DNA from: Hydractinia symbiolongicarpus
Taxonomy: Eukaryota > Cnidaria > Hydrozoa > Anthoathecata > Hydractiniidae
Direction of reading: 5' to 3'
DNA: 64,000 bases
Assembly: GCF_029227915.1 (NCBI RefSeq)
Contig: NC_079887.1
Location: 11,842,001 to 11,906,000, forward strand
The notes beneath the pieces are model-generated. The model searched no databases. It worked only from the letters and a program-made list of their open reading frames with translations, and was not told the DNA's origin. The position numbers and the translations under genes are program-made. Positions 47,221 through 58,425 of the stretch are shown one piece after another. Each line of letters opens with the position of its first letter. The stretch's first letter is position 1.

Positions 47221-50200
47221 TCGTTTCCTTTTTAAAAATTATTAAAAATGAAACTATACGTAGTAAGAATTTTTTTTTGAAATTATAAAGAAACCTTCAC
47301 ATCTATAGTCTACACCACTGCGTTTTGACTATTTAAGCTATTAGCAGATTTTTATGGCTAAGCGGTCGCAAGGATGTAACACTGACCAAAAGACAAATAT
47401 AAAAGTGGATCAAATTCTTAAACAACTTTTTTTAACTGTATTTGGCACAATAAGACATCAAGAATTTTTTTTATTGAGATATTTCCCTCGTGGAGAAACG
47501 GCTGGAAAGAAACTTCTGCCACCAGCGCTCTGTCCTCTGAACAAATATTTTGAAAAAGTAAAAATAGGTGTCTGTGTCCCTTGTATCTCCATCATAGCAT
47601 TGTATATCTTTTTTGTATCTGACATTCCTCACCGCAACTCCAATTGATATAAGTTGTTTTCATCCCAAGAATCTTTTCTTTGAAGGGACCGAAGACTCTT
47701 TGTGACTTATTCAAAACTTTTGATGTGTTAACCAGAGATGGATCTTTGTATGTTGTAGTCGATTTAACTTTCTCTTCAAAAAGAAGGATGAAAAAGAAGG
47801 ATGTCGTGAAACCTTTAAAAATTGTTCATTTGATAAAAAAACGAATGCACTTTATATATAAAAATAACGCGTGTTTGACCACGGTTTTTTGTACATTTTT
47901 TTGTTGTACATTTTTCACCTTAAAAAATGTCTGAATTATTTTTTTGAAAGATCTTTTGTTATCCACAGACTTTACTAAGTTACATAACAAAGCAATGGGA
48001 TTAGGTAAAACGAGTTACATTTATTCAACTTCTCGGATTTTTCTGCCCAATGTTCTCTAAAAACACATAATGATTTGCCACCTTACCTTTTAATCGTTTT
48101 GATTTTTCTTCACAGCAGGAGAGTGTTACAAAGCATGACGTTAGATGTAATGTTTGTGAAGATCATTTGTAAGTGAGAGGAAATTTCATCATCATTCATT
48201 TGAACAATTTAAGATTACTTTAAAAGTAATTTTAGGATAATTTACAGCTTTCACAGTTTTTTAGTATATATTTTGTGGACGAAAAGTTATGTAAATACCT
48301 TAGTAAGAAGAGAATTATCAGTATATTAAAAAAGCGAAAATGTGAGAGATCACATCCGGGCCCTTTTTAATTCACCCAATTTAATGCCGTTAACGTAACT
48401 TAATTCTGAAGAATTGATTTCATTAATCAAATTATCAAGCCAAAATTAAACGTTTTTCGAACGTTATCAATGTAACGCCTTTTGAAACAATGTTCGTTAA
48501 TATTAAGACGCTGTACAAACATTTCATTTTTTTTTTAAATTGGTAGCTAATATCGTTTAAATGTATATTTGAAAGATTGTTAAGTTCACCTAAGGATGAA
48601 ATAATATTCACTTTACTTGATTTAAAATGATTTACAAACATTTTTATATTTCTGCAAATCATAAAAATGTCTTGTTGTGACTTTCATATTAAAACAACAC
48701 TACGGAGTTTCATACCGCGCCGGTCTGGGCGCTAGCAAAGCGCTTTGTAGGGACAAATTTTTGACTTGTTTTCATTTGTCTCGATGGCCCAAATAATTTT
48801 CATGGTTAGTTTTTCACAACTATTCTGGTTGGTGCTGCGAAAAGAGGCAGAAATGCAAAATCCTGCCTGATGATTCTTCAACTAATTTTTTATTTTAACT
48901 GACGTTTTGCTTTTTAATAACACGTTTGAATGGTGTTGCTAACCCTCTTTGCGGTATATTAACATGGGTAAGATGTTGGAATCGAAGGAAACTTAAATTA
49001 CTGACTTTTATAGAGAGGCATGAGAAGACATATTGTTGATGTTGGTTTTAGGGGTTAGCTTCCTGAAGTTGCAAGCTACATATACCATACCTTTTGTGTT
49101 GTAAGGAATAATGGTTAAAAAGAAACACTATTCTATAATTATCAGTGCGCTTTGGCAAGAAGAAATAAAAATTACAGCTAGCTATGGAAAGACTTAAAGG
49201 AAGTTTTTTTACAGTAAGCTATAGCTAGCTAGCTATATATCGATCTGCAAGTTTGACATGGATTAACGTGGAAGAGCATTTAATAAAGGATTTATTTGCA
49301 AAGTATAGCTAACTAGTTATATAAAAAAGAGCACAGATGAATCGACTGAAAATAAAATACACACTTCAAAGATATAATAACTGGCTTTGACTTTTCGTTA
49401 GAAATTATTGTATATAAATATTACATAACTAGCTAGGAAGGGATATATATATAATAGCATGTTACACTGTATTACTATGTTCTTAATTTTGGTAAAATGC
49501 AAGAATAAATTTAGGCAAGGTCCACTTTGGTCCGTTTTGGTACATTGACATAAGAGAAATTTGGCAACCGAAAATATTTGACGAAAACTGTTAAAGTCAA
49601 TAAATTTGTTTAAAAAGTTATTTTCCATTAAATTTGTTTATTTTAACCACAGTATATTATTTTACATTTCGCAGCGATCGAAACTTTGTACTTTACAGAA
49701 TAAAATTATTCCAATGCAAAATTGAGGCGTATTAATTTTTAAGTCTAAGTTGGTGTTCAAACTGCAATGTTTAATGTTTTTTGAAGTTGAGTGATATTAG
49801 AAATGAGTTTTTATGATCCTATTTTTAGCATCTGGGCACTTGCCCACCTATATATTTGATTACTGTATGAATAAGGTTACGATATATATGAGTGACCCAG
49901 TGTGACCCCTAGGTAACAAAAACTACGAGACAGATACAGCCAGCTTTTTGACAATTTTATAAAAAATGTAGGTAGCTCCGGCCTGGTTAGTTAAATAAAG
50001 TTTCTAGCAAACACAAAATAAGAAATTTTGGAATTGTTTTTTAATATTATAGCTAGCTAGGCATCTGTTTAATGAGCATAAAACTATTAGTTTAGAAAAA
50101 AAAACATTGTTTTCTTTATGTACTTGTGTTTAATGAGCTACATTATTTTGGCTGTACTAGTAGCTATATAAATCTTGAATGACATAACTAGCAATTCCTT

Positions 50201-51179
50201 TTTGATCAGCACTGGGACATTTTTAAGACAATATTAAAACTTGTGATGTAACTAACTACCAAAATAAGGTTTCTTTCTCTTTTGACTGCCAACTTTTTAT
50301 GATGAGTGTACCCCACAACTTGAAGCAATTAAATTAATAACCAAGCTTAGGTCTTGAACTTTCATAATATACAATCTTATATCAATACTGAGTATCCTTC
50401 CTTTAAATAATTGCAAAATCAATATATCGCACCAGTTTAAAAAGTGAAAATACAAAGGGAAAAGTGAATAATTCTCTGCGTACTGCATGTTTTTCTTAGC
50501 AAATGCCTTACGCTCTGCGGGGGATATAAAAATTTGTCACTACAAGCGTTTCGCTAGTGCTCCAGACCTGCGCGGTATGTAACTCCGTAATGGAATCTAA
50601 ACGTAGCGTTAAAAACCAAATATATTTCACAGAATATATGACAGAAGTTCCCGAGACATATGTGGGAGATCAACCCCAGGAACAAACTGATTTAGCGTTT
50701 ACAGGAGACATATTTAAACAAACGTATCAAAATGATTTGCTACAATGCAAATATCTATTTAGGATGCAAATTGAACAATTACAAGTCAAAATGAATTGGT
50801 TATATGTTTAACGCTTTCACTACCTAAGACCACCAAGGTACTTCATGGTTACAATTTTGAGAGACCACCAGAGAGTGTAAAAATGCAGGACTGGTTAAAC
50901 AAAATGAGTCACGATGGCGAAAGTATTTGATTATTTGATTTTAAACTTTGAACTTTTAACTGTTAATTTTTGATTTTCACAATAACTTGCTTCACGTAGA
51001 GTGCAAGCGTTTTATCGGAATATAATTACAAATATAGACATAATTAAACATAATTTTCTTTTTTATATACATACAAAAGATGCCTCTATGGAATACCAAA
51101 TTAAACATCTCTTCTATTCGTTTGCTATTTTTAGTTTTTTGATACCTGAGAGTGGAAGTTTTGTACTTCTCTGAAACCA
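47221..51179. other. Intergenic, nothing recognised
   Basis: Frames at 47354-47647, 47680-47934 and 50557-50811 are 84-97 codons but match no family I know and have no paired splice sites. CTAGCTAG strings are frequent near 49200-49240 and 50050-50060. No RNA gene is visible. Confidence 0.35.
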
Positions 51180-51440
51180 TATTAATTTTAATTTATAATT
51201 TAATTACACTCTCTAATTAAAAGTTTGAACTGTAGGGTGCATATTAATCAGGATGTTTAACAGCAACCAGGTTTAGAGTCCAAAGTCCAACTTCCTGCTC
51301 ATAAAAAAGTATATAACATTTAGAGCTAAAAGTGAACAAAGGCTAGAGTCTCCCGCTCCACATGGCGCAAGATAAAATATAGCGCCAAATAGTTTATTAA
51401 ATAACTCCTTAACAAGCAGGTTTGGCTAGCAGGAAGGTCA
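51180..51440 (+). repeat. Inverted-duplication arm A2 (pairs with 29615-29850)
   Basis: This is the partner of arm A1, in opposite orientation, about 21 kb away. It contains the TTAAACATCCTGATTAA-type and CTTCCTGC blocks listed there. Confidence 0.75.
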
Positions 51441-51582
51441 TGTGAGTCCAATTTTGCCTTACTAAAACTACTGTCAGACACAAGAAAAGAAGCAGTGTGA
51501 TTTAATTTGGAGCATTTGCACGTCTCAATCAAGTATGCGTATTCAAAACAATGCATCTGAATCGTTTTAAAACTTGTCAGGT

Positions 51583-51606
51583 GGGGGGGGGGGGGGGGGG
51601 GGGGGG
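51583..51606 (+). repeat. Uninterrupted run of 24 G
   Basis: This is a G homopolymer in AT-rich DNA, flanked by GTCAGGT and TGGAAC. It is a G-quadruplex-prone tract. Its true length in the organism is uncertain because homopolymers are often miscounted. Confidence 0.9.
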
Positions 51607-51780
51607 TGGAACATGTAGTCACAGATGCAGCAAGTATAAGTGTTCGAATTAGAACTTTATAAATATTAATTTGCTTGTAATAAAAGAAAAAATAAGGAGA
51701 CATAGTGCATCTACTGTTTATTCCATATACACAAATTGAAACTAAATCCTGCAAAGTATGGTATTTGGTATCATTAAGAC

Positions 51781-52067
51781 AATGAATCAGGTGTTGTATA
51801 TAAAGTAACGTGTGGAGATTGTGGAAATATTACATAGGAGAAACAGGAAAGAAGTTGACAACAAGAATAAAAGAACACAAAAATTGCGCAAAAAACGTTC
51901 AAGAAAACGTCTCTGGAATGTCCCAACACATTAAAGAAACAAAACACGAAATGAACTTTGAGAAAATAGAAATTCTTTACAGTGACAATTATTTTATTAA
52001 AATAAAATTTAAAGAGGTATTAGCGATTAAACAACACAAATCTGATTTATTGAACAGAAAAATATGA
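51781..52067 (+). pseudogene. GIY-YIG endonuclease remnant of a Penelope-like retroelement
   Basis: The frame opens NESGVVYKVTCGDCG, a CxxC finger, and after a one-base shift (about 51824-51828) continues KYYIGETGKKLTTRIKEHKN. It then gives SQHIKETKHEMNFEKIEIL and an FKEVLAIKQH segment before TGA at 52065-52067. The order VVY.V.C..C...YIGET...L..R..EH, then H....H...F....IL, then a late E, is the GIY-YIG domain at the C-terminus of Penelope-like element proteins. The catalytic-type Tyr, Arg and late Glu positions are visible. The reverse transcriptase upstream is missing, as expected for a 5'-truncated copy. The insertion lies inside the A2-B2 duplicated interval and has no counterpart on the 28-29 kb side. 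Confidence 0.78.
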
Positions 52068-52314
52068 AATAAGGTGATTATCTAAAATTTGGGAATACAT
52101 ACTATAATTTTTAACGACTTTTATTGTTAATAAACGTTTTTATACATTTTATTTATATCAAGAGAATTTTTAACATTTTGTACATGCATGTTGAAAGACG
52201 TGTTTAGTTGTGATCTGATGTTCTGACAAAGATCAGGGAGAAAATTTATCAAATTTAGTTTGTTATTTTTTGCCTTAAACCCAAGAAATGATTTGCTAAA
52301 TAAACTATGGAACT

Positions 52315-52970
52315 TTCAAGCTTAACAAAATAATTGTGTGTCAGTATAAAACGCTAATAACGAATATTTGAAATAAAACTAAGACGTATTATGGCGCGCA
52401 GAAATAGATAAAATTCAGAGAACGTTGAATAATAATAGTAGTTGCTAAATGGTTGACGTTGAAAAAGGGATTTTGCAAGATAAAAGAATTTATAGTTCTG
52501 CTTTTGGTTGGATTGTTAGCAGATGTAGTATTTAACGTTACAAAAATGAGACATGATTGTGAAACACTTATCGCTTGTAGTTTAATTACTATGAATTTTT
52601 AAGCTTACATGATTATACTTTAGCAGGTTTTCATAAATATTTATCACTTTATATATTGAATTTCAATGCGTGAAAAACAGTTTAGCGACTTGGTTCCAAT
52701 GCAGGTTCCCCGAATAAAAGGTTCGAACGGTATAAATGCCAAATAAGCACACTTTTTAACAAACAAATTAAGAGGCTTGGCGGGACGATTGCCAGGACGG
52801 GGGCGTGTGCCAGAATGATTTTTTCGTGACTTCCAATGAAAAAACGTTTGCTAGAATTTTTTCCGGGACAGTGTGTTTATATGCAAAAAATTTTTCAGGA
52901 GAAAAATTTTTGATGTAAACACAAAGTTAATTTTAATATAAATATTGAGGAGAGCGGAATCCCTGCAATC
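52315..52970 (+). repeat. Inverted-duplication arm B2 (pairs with 27560-28090)
   Basis: This is the plus-strand partner of arm B1. It keeps the promoter flank and the relic first exon of the fibrinogen-like family, and then intron-like sequence. No exon 2 follows. Confidence 0.75.
52478..52531 (+). pseudogene. Orphan first-exon relic of the fibrinogen-like secreted protein
   Basis: The DNA GCAAGATAAAAGAATTTATA and its continuation match the signal exon at 32726-32779. The start ATG is now ATA, and the encoded remainder would be KEFIVLLLVGLLADV. The donor GTAAGT has become GTATTT. Upstream sequence (AAATTCAGAGAAC) also matches the 5' flank of the intact gene. With start and splice site both lost and no second exon nearby, it is inactive. 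Confidence 0.8.
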
Positions 52971-53920
52971 GTACCTTTCGGTCTCTTATGTAAACAGCTC
53001 CTAAAAGATATCATTAACATTCAGTGATGTCAAAGAACTCGATTTAAAACAGTGTATAATAATAAAGTTCCCTAAATTCAAGTTTGCAGTCCAGTTGTCT
53101 AATACAAACATGAAATTAAGTTTATTTAATTTTGTCTACCTATTATGCTAGAATCCCCATGGCTATACAAAGGCAGACTAGTCTTTGAAGTTATCTCACT
53201 TTTATCTGGATAGTTACATTATTTCGATTGGGCCCCAGCGGACTGGCATTTTTATACAAGGCATTAATATCTGTTTCCCCTTACACAAGGAAAATGGTTC
53301 TGACAAATGAACATCCTGGCCGCATCAATGATACTTGCTGTTGGTTGGTGTTGATACTTACCTACAATTTTTGGTTCCATTAGTTAAAAAAACGAAACAG
53401 AAATTTCCCATCACGTGGTCTCTTACATCGTGCATCCCACCTAGCTGCGCTGTCTCTATCTTTCCACCTAACCCAAGGCGATTAGTTTAAGAACAGATAT
53501 ATTTGCGTATTTTGCATTTTTTTCTCTTTTCGCGATAGTTTATTCCTTTGGATATATAAATTCAGATAGCGCAAAAGTTTTGTTCCCTAAATTGCAGGGA
53601 CATAAAAGAAATTACTTTGTGATATACATTCTGAGTGCGTTGTCAATGCTCCTGCGAACAAGACAATATTATCAATTGATCTAACGGTCTATCTATACGC
53701 TAAACGATTTTGTAAACGCAAATTTAATGAATCGTGAATCGTATTAGGAGCAAGAAAAAGTTTAATTGTATAATAAAAGTATCGTTCAACTTGGTTGAAA
53801 GCTGGGTAAAACGAAGCACATCCAAGCTGATTGGTTAGTGGAGTTCTGTAACTACATGATCATTACCAAAGGAAGAAGGATAATTTAAAGTGGATGGTAA
53901 GCTATTGGAATTGGCCATGA
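52971..53920. other. Intergenic, nothing recognised
   Basis: No gene or repeat could be supported. Confidence 0.4.
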
Positions 53921-54100
53921 CATTCTACAAAGTTGCTACCAAATGATGCCTTTCACGACATTAAACCAATGGTGACACAGGGAAATCTAATGAGAACAGT
54001 GATTTACGATATTACAGTTGACGAATTCGAGTGCTTTGATAAAGTTCCGCCCAATAGAGAATGTGATAAAAATGATTCCAGGTGGAGTGAAGATCTTTAG
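53921..54100 (+). pseudogene. Possible coding relic, 59 codons
   Basis: An open frame after a TGA reads HSTKLLPNDAFHDIKPMVTQ, then GNLMRTVIYDITVDEFECFD, and KVPPNRECDKNDSRWSEDL before TAG. The mix of charged residues, prolines and two cysteines is unlike chance AT-rich frames. It has no start codon at its front and no splice acceptor close by. I do not recognise the family. Confidence 0.25.
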
Positions 54101-57100
54101 TTATAACAAAAAATTTAAGCAGGAGATTTTGAATTTTAAAATGGAATATTTATTTTAATTTTAAAAGAAAGAAATTCTCTTATGTTCCAAAATATAAACA
54201 TATAAAGAAACATATATAAATCCAGTTAAAGGACAACAATAACTTAAAATCATAGAAGTATTAATTACCTTTCTAATTCTATTACCCCAGGGTTTTTTTA
54301 GTCTCTGTATCACCGAAGGTTCACGGCATTTTACAATTTTGAAATAAATTTGAATTCAAGCATCACTGACCATAAGGCCTAAATTCTTGGTAGCTTTATT
54401 CACTTAACAAAAATCAAGTTTTTTCATTTAAAAAAATGAATTTAAATGACGCCATTATTGTGAAAACGACTTCATATTTGTACAAACGTTTCTTATTTTA
54501 ACGATAAAGGTAAAAAAGTTCGTTTTTTCAGGAATATTTATGTCATGCCATTAAACCTAGTACATGTTGAGAGTATGGAATTTATAGATGTTTGAGATAT
54601 GAAAAACACTATATTGACGTCATTGGCATCAGAAATGACATCATTTCGCTAGATCGACATTACCATAAATTCTGGTCTGTATTTTAACCCTATGACGCAT
54701 ACGTCTCATCAGTAAGACTGAACATGAATGTAATAAATGATTTGATAACCAATATTTAGTCTTACAACACGCATAAATGTATGTCAGGACTTTTTAAAAT
54801 TTACAAAAAGTTACCTCCGTCCGAAAATGGCAATAACTCACGTAAAGTATAATTTTCTTTAAAAAAAAACAGTTAAAATGTTAAACAAAAGTTATACCCA
54901 GTAAAAAAAAGCCCCGGTTTCCCCCTGACCGAAGTTCATTTGCTATTAAGCGAGTATAAATATCTCTAAACAGCGAGGACAGGAAACATTTTTAGAAAGT
55001 CAGGTTTTTACTTATGACTTGAATTCAAGTTCCATTTATGACCTCCAGAGTAAAAAGTATTTTACCTATTTGTGTATTTTAAAGACGATATACATTGTGC
55101 AATGTGTAAAATCTCTTCTCAAGAAGAAAAGATGGATAAGAACGTAAACAAGAGAAAATTGCAGATGCAGATTGTACTTAAAGTTGTCATTCTAGCAGAG
55201 AGAAATGAAAAGAAAATATGAGCTTCATCATTTTTGCGTGTTCTATGATCGCTCTTGAACTAATAGCTAGAAAAACAGAATGCGATTTAAAGAGGGAAAA
55301 ATGTGAGACGAATTCAGATTTGTAACGACAATACTTCAACTTTCTTAGATGAAGATAAAACCCTCTTTTACTTTATAATTTTTAGAGCTTACCAAATATG
55401 TCCAACAAATTTTCGAAAACTACTTTTCGTTTTTTTCTTTACACTGCAATAGTAACCATGCCTTTTATATTTTACATTAAGCAACCAGTACTTACAAAAA
55501 CTGTGGTGGATAGTAACAATTAGTTTTATTATTCTTTTTCAAAAATTGTAAAGAACTGACAATTTGCTCGCCCTAAAAAATGATTAAAACTCCCTTTTAA
55601 TTTTTTACAAGAAAGCTGCTAAAAGAAATAAATACTGGACCCTGAATAAATTAAGAAACATATACCAGTATGGTATTACAAACGTTTTAAAAACCATTTT
55701 GCTGCTTTTTGAACGTGATAATTGTCGTGTCAAACGATAGAATTTCAATTTAAATTAATTTTAAACCGAATCGAACAGCAAAATTCGATTAAGTTAAAAT
55801 CAGAATACAAAAGTAAAAACGAAACTGCAGAAAAGAACAAGTAACTGACTCTATGTGTTTCAAATCCTTTGTCTTAATATTTACGTAAGTCGAACTGTTT
55901 TGGCTACTGTAAAGAAAAGCTTTTTAGATAATAAAAACCCAATAAGAACCCAAACCCAATGAAAAAAAGTTTCTTATTGCGTTTCGGTAATGAAAACACA
56001 AAAAATAAGAAATATCGAGTACTAGGGCCTTTCACTGGTTTCTTATAGAAAAAAAATCTTTTTCTTTGTTTTGCAATTAGGATTTCGGATTAAATCCGAT
56101 ATCTTATTTAAACGGGCGGTCTTTTTCTCCCCCTCCTTTTTCTTCTTCGACCGATTTTTAAAACGATTGCCGTAGCGTCACAACCTTCAAAGTCCGACCT
56201 GGCCCCGCGACATAGCGCTACACCAGCTGTTTACAAATATCGTTATAGACTGTTATTTTAATATTATTTGATAAGGTACGCTAGATACTCCTTCAAATTT
56301 TCATTGTTTACCAAGCTGCGAGTGAAGTTGTTTGAAGCGAAGAAAATGTTTAGTTGGGTTAGTATAGTTATTTAACTGCCTAAATTTTATCAACGTTTAA
56401 GATATTCTCTTTATTGTGTCTACGTTTTCACATGTTAAAATAAAAATATCATCACGTCTTTTAGCCATGTGTAAATCTGAAACAACCCGATTTTATGATT
56501 TTGGCTAGCTACAAACGTATATTTCAATTCAGCATCCTGCTGAAGCCAGCTAACTGTAGCTAATCTTATTTATTCTTATTATTGAATTGTGGTATATTAT
56601 TATTTATTTTTATGTTGGAGTTATGCCTATCTAGCTAGCTCTTTTGCTGAGTACAAGTAGCCAAATTCAGTTTGGCTACCTAGCTACCACAAAATTCTAA
56701 ATCCATATTTCTTGTGCTAAATGCAGTTAGTAGGTGGGGACACCTTTTGTAACTGTAATGAAAACTTACTCAGCAAAACAAAATTGCTGAGTGATTTTTT
56801 AGCTGTACGGGGTAACAACAGGATGTCACCCTCGCCCCCAGGTTTTTTGTCTCTTTGATATGACAGAAGACGACGAAAAATACTGTGGTGATTTTTGGCT
56901 AATATATGGCCAGTTTGTGCAATACGTTAACTTATGCGACCAACAATGGTGGAACTTCATCAGGCCGGATTTTATATTCCAGCAACAAAAAAGTACTAAC
57001 ATATTGTATTGTCTCACCACTAAAATGTACAAGAAAAATTACCTTGGTGACTGCAATAAGCGCCTTTAAAGTTTGGAAAAATGGTGTGCTGTTTTATTAA

Positions 57101-58320
57101 CAAGTTACATAAGACTTTATTAATAGCTAGCTAGGTACTTCCTGAATAGATTTTTTTTTGCTGAACTTGATAGTTCATTGTTACATTTCAAATCTAGTTT
57201 ATGGAAATAGGTTTTTTTGTGGCGTTTCGAATCCTATGAAAAAAACAAGGAAATGCAGAGAAGATCAGACTAATTTCTAGATGAGGTTTCAGAAGTCAGA
57301 CAAAAAGTATCTGATTTAGGCCAAAGAAGGAAATAAAAAGGCGAAAGACAACTTCGACTGATTTAATTTGATTTGACTTGATAGCTTTATTTAGAGTCGA
57401 GAAAATATACAATGTTGTATAAGGTATTTTATTAAATAGAATGCAATAAAATTTAAACTTTATCAGTTTAATGAAGTAATAATTTCTGGGAGGAAAGGTC
57501 GTTAGCCTACTAAGGCTAATTAAGATCGACTATAATTAAAATAAAAAGGAAGAAAATAAATCTAGTTTATATAACCTAAACATGATATATAGGTAGCACA
57601 CGGACGGCATTTGCAGTGTAGACTATCCAACTGCCAAATCTTATTGCAAAAAACGCTAAAAAATGTTTCACTTTTCACTGCCACTGGAAGACACAAATTG
57701 TTATTTAAACATAAATCTTTTGAATCTAGAAGAGAGGTTTGTCTTTTCACATTTGTCTACCTCCCCACTTGCTATGCACTAGGAAGATTCGTTACAATTT
57801 TTTAAGTTCGGCGTGTTTTAAAGTAGATAGTATCTGGTATTATAAAAAGCTTTTTATGAAAAAATAATGGACATTTCCATCAGTATTAAAGAGTAAAACA
57901 TCAAAACTTAACTTCCTTGTGTAAATATTAACCTTCTCCGCATTAAGAAAGTCAGTGGCTATAAAACATCAAAAGTTTGAATCATCACAACAAGACAATA
58001 ATGTCTCCACAAAAAATATTTTATATGTGATTTCCGGCTGTACCAATACGCACAAATACTTTTTCCACCTGCGGCCTTTTTTTATTGCACTTTCAGTTAT
58101 TCCAACTATACCACAAATTTTAACACTAACATCTGAAGGACGAGACATTTAAATGTTTTTTTCAACATAAATGTAATTGCGTCTGCCAGTTCATCAAATT
58201 ATGCAAACCAAATTCCAAACGACAAAGATTTGTGATTGACAACGGTGCAGTAAAGTTGTAAATCTTGCGTGGTTCCTTCATTGTTCCTTTTAGGAAAAAA
58301 TCTTTTATCATTATTTAAGT
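54101..58320. other. Intergenic, nothing recognised
   Basis: About 4.2 kb. A locally GC-richer segment at 56110-56230 resembles a promoter-type region, and an ATG at 56346 follows it, but its frame closes after nine codons. The overlapping frames at 56826-57100 lie on both strands and cannot be ranked. No clear repeat or RNA. Confidence 0.35.
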
Positions 58321-58325
58321 ATATG

Positions 58326-58331
58326 TTTATT
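58326..58331 (-). promoter_or_regulatory. Polyadenylation signal AATAAA of the kringle gene
   Basis: AATAAA on the minus strand lies about 95 bases beyond the stop codon at 58426-58428, at a suitable distance for the 3' end of the kringle membrane protein transcript. Confidence 0.5.
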
Positions 58332-58425
58332 TGTGCTGTCGGAAAATGAAAAAATAAAATAAATGATATAAAATTTCTTTCAAGTTATCAAATTACAATC
58401 AGGTAATAATCCCTAAACTAACTGT

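Noticed and set aside
50557-50811. 84-codon plus-strand frame (from an internal ATG: MESKRSVKNQIYF)
   Set aside because: Somewhat protein-like, but no family, promoter, acceptor or donor could be supported.
51326-51754. 142-codon minus-strand frame with a proline run
   Set aside because: The proline run is the 24-base G homopolymer read on the other strand; the rest overlaps a repeat arm and has no motif.
56826-57100. Three overlapping frames of 64-69 codons on both strands
   Set aside because: All three look equally protein-like, none has a recognisable motif or consistent splice sites, and they cannot all be real.
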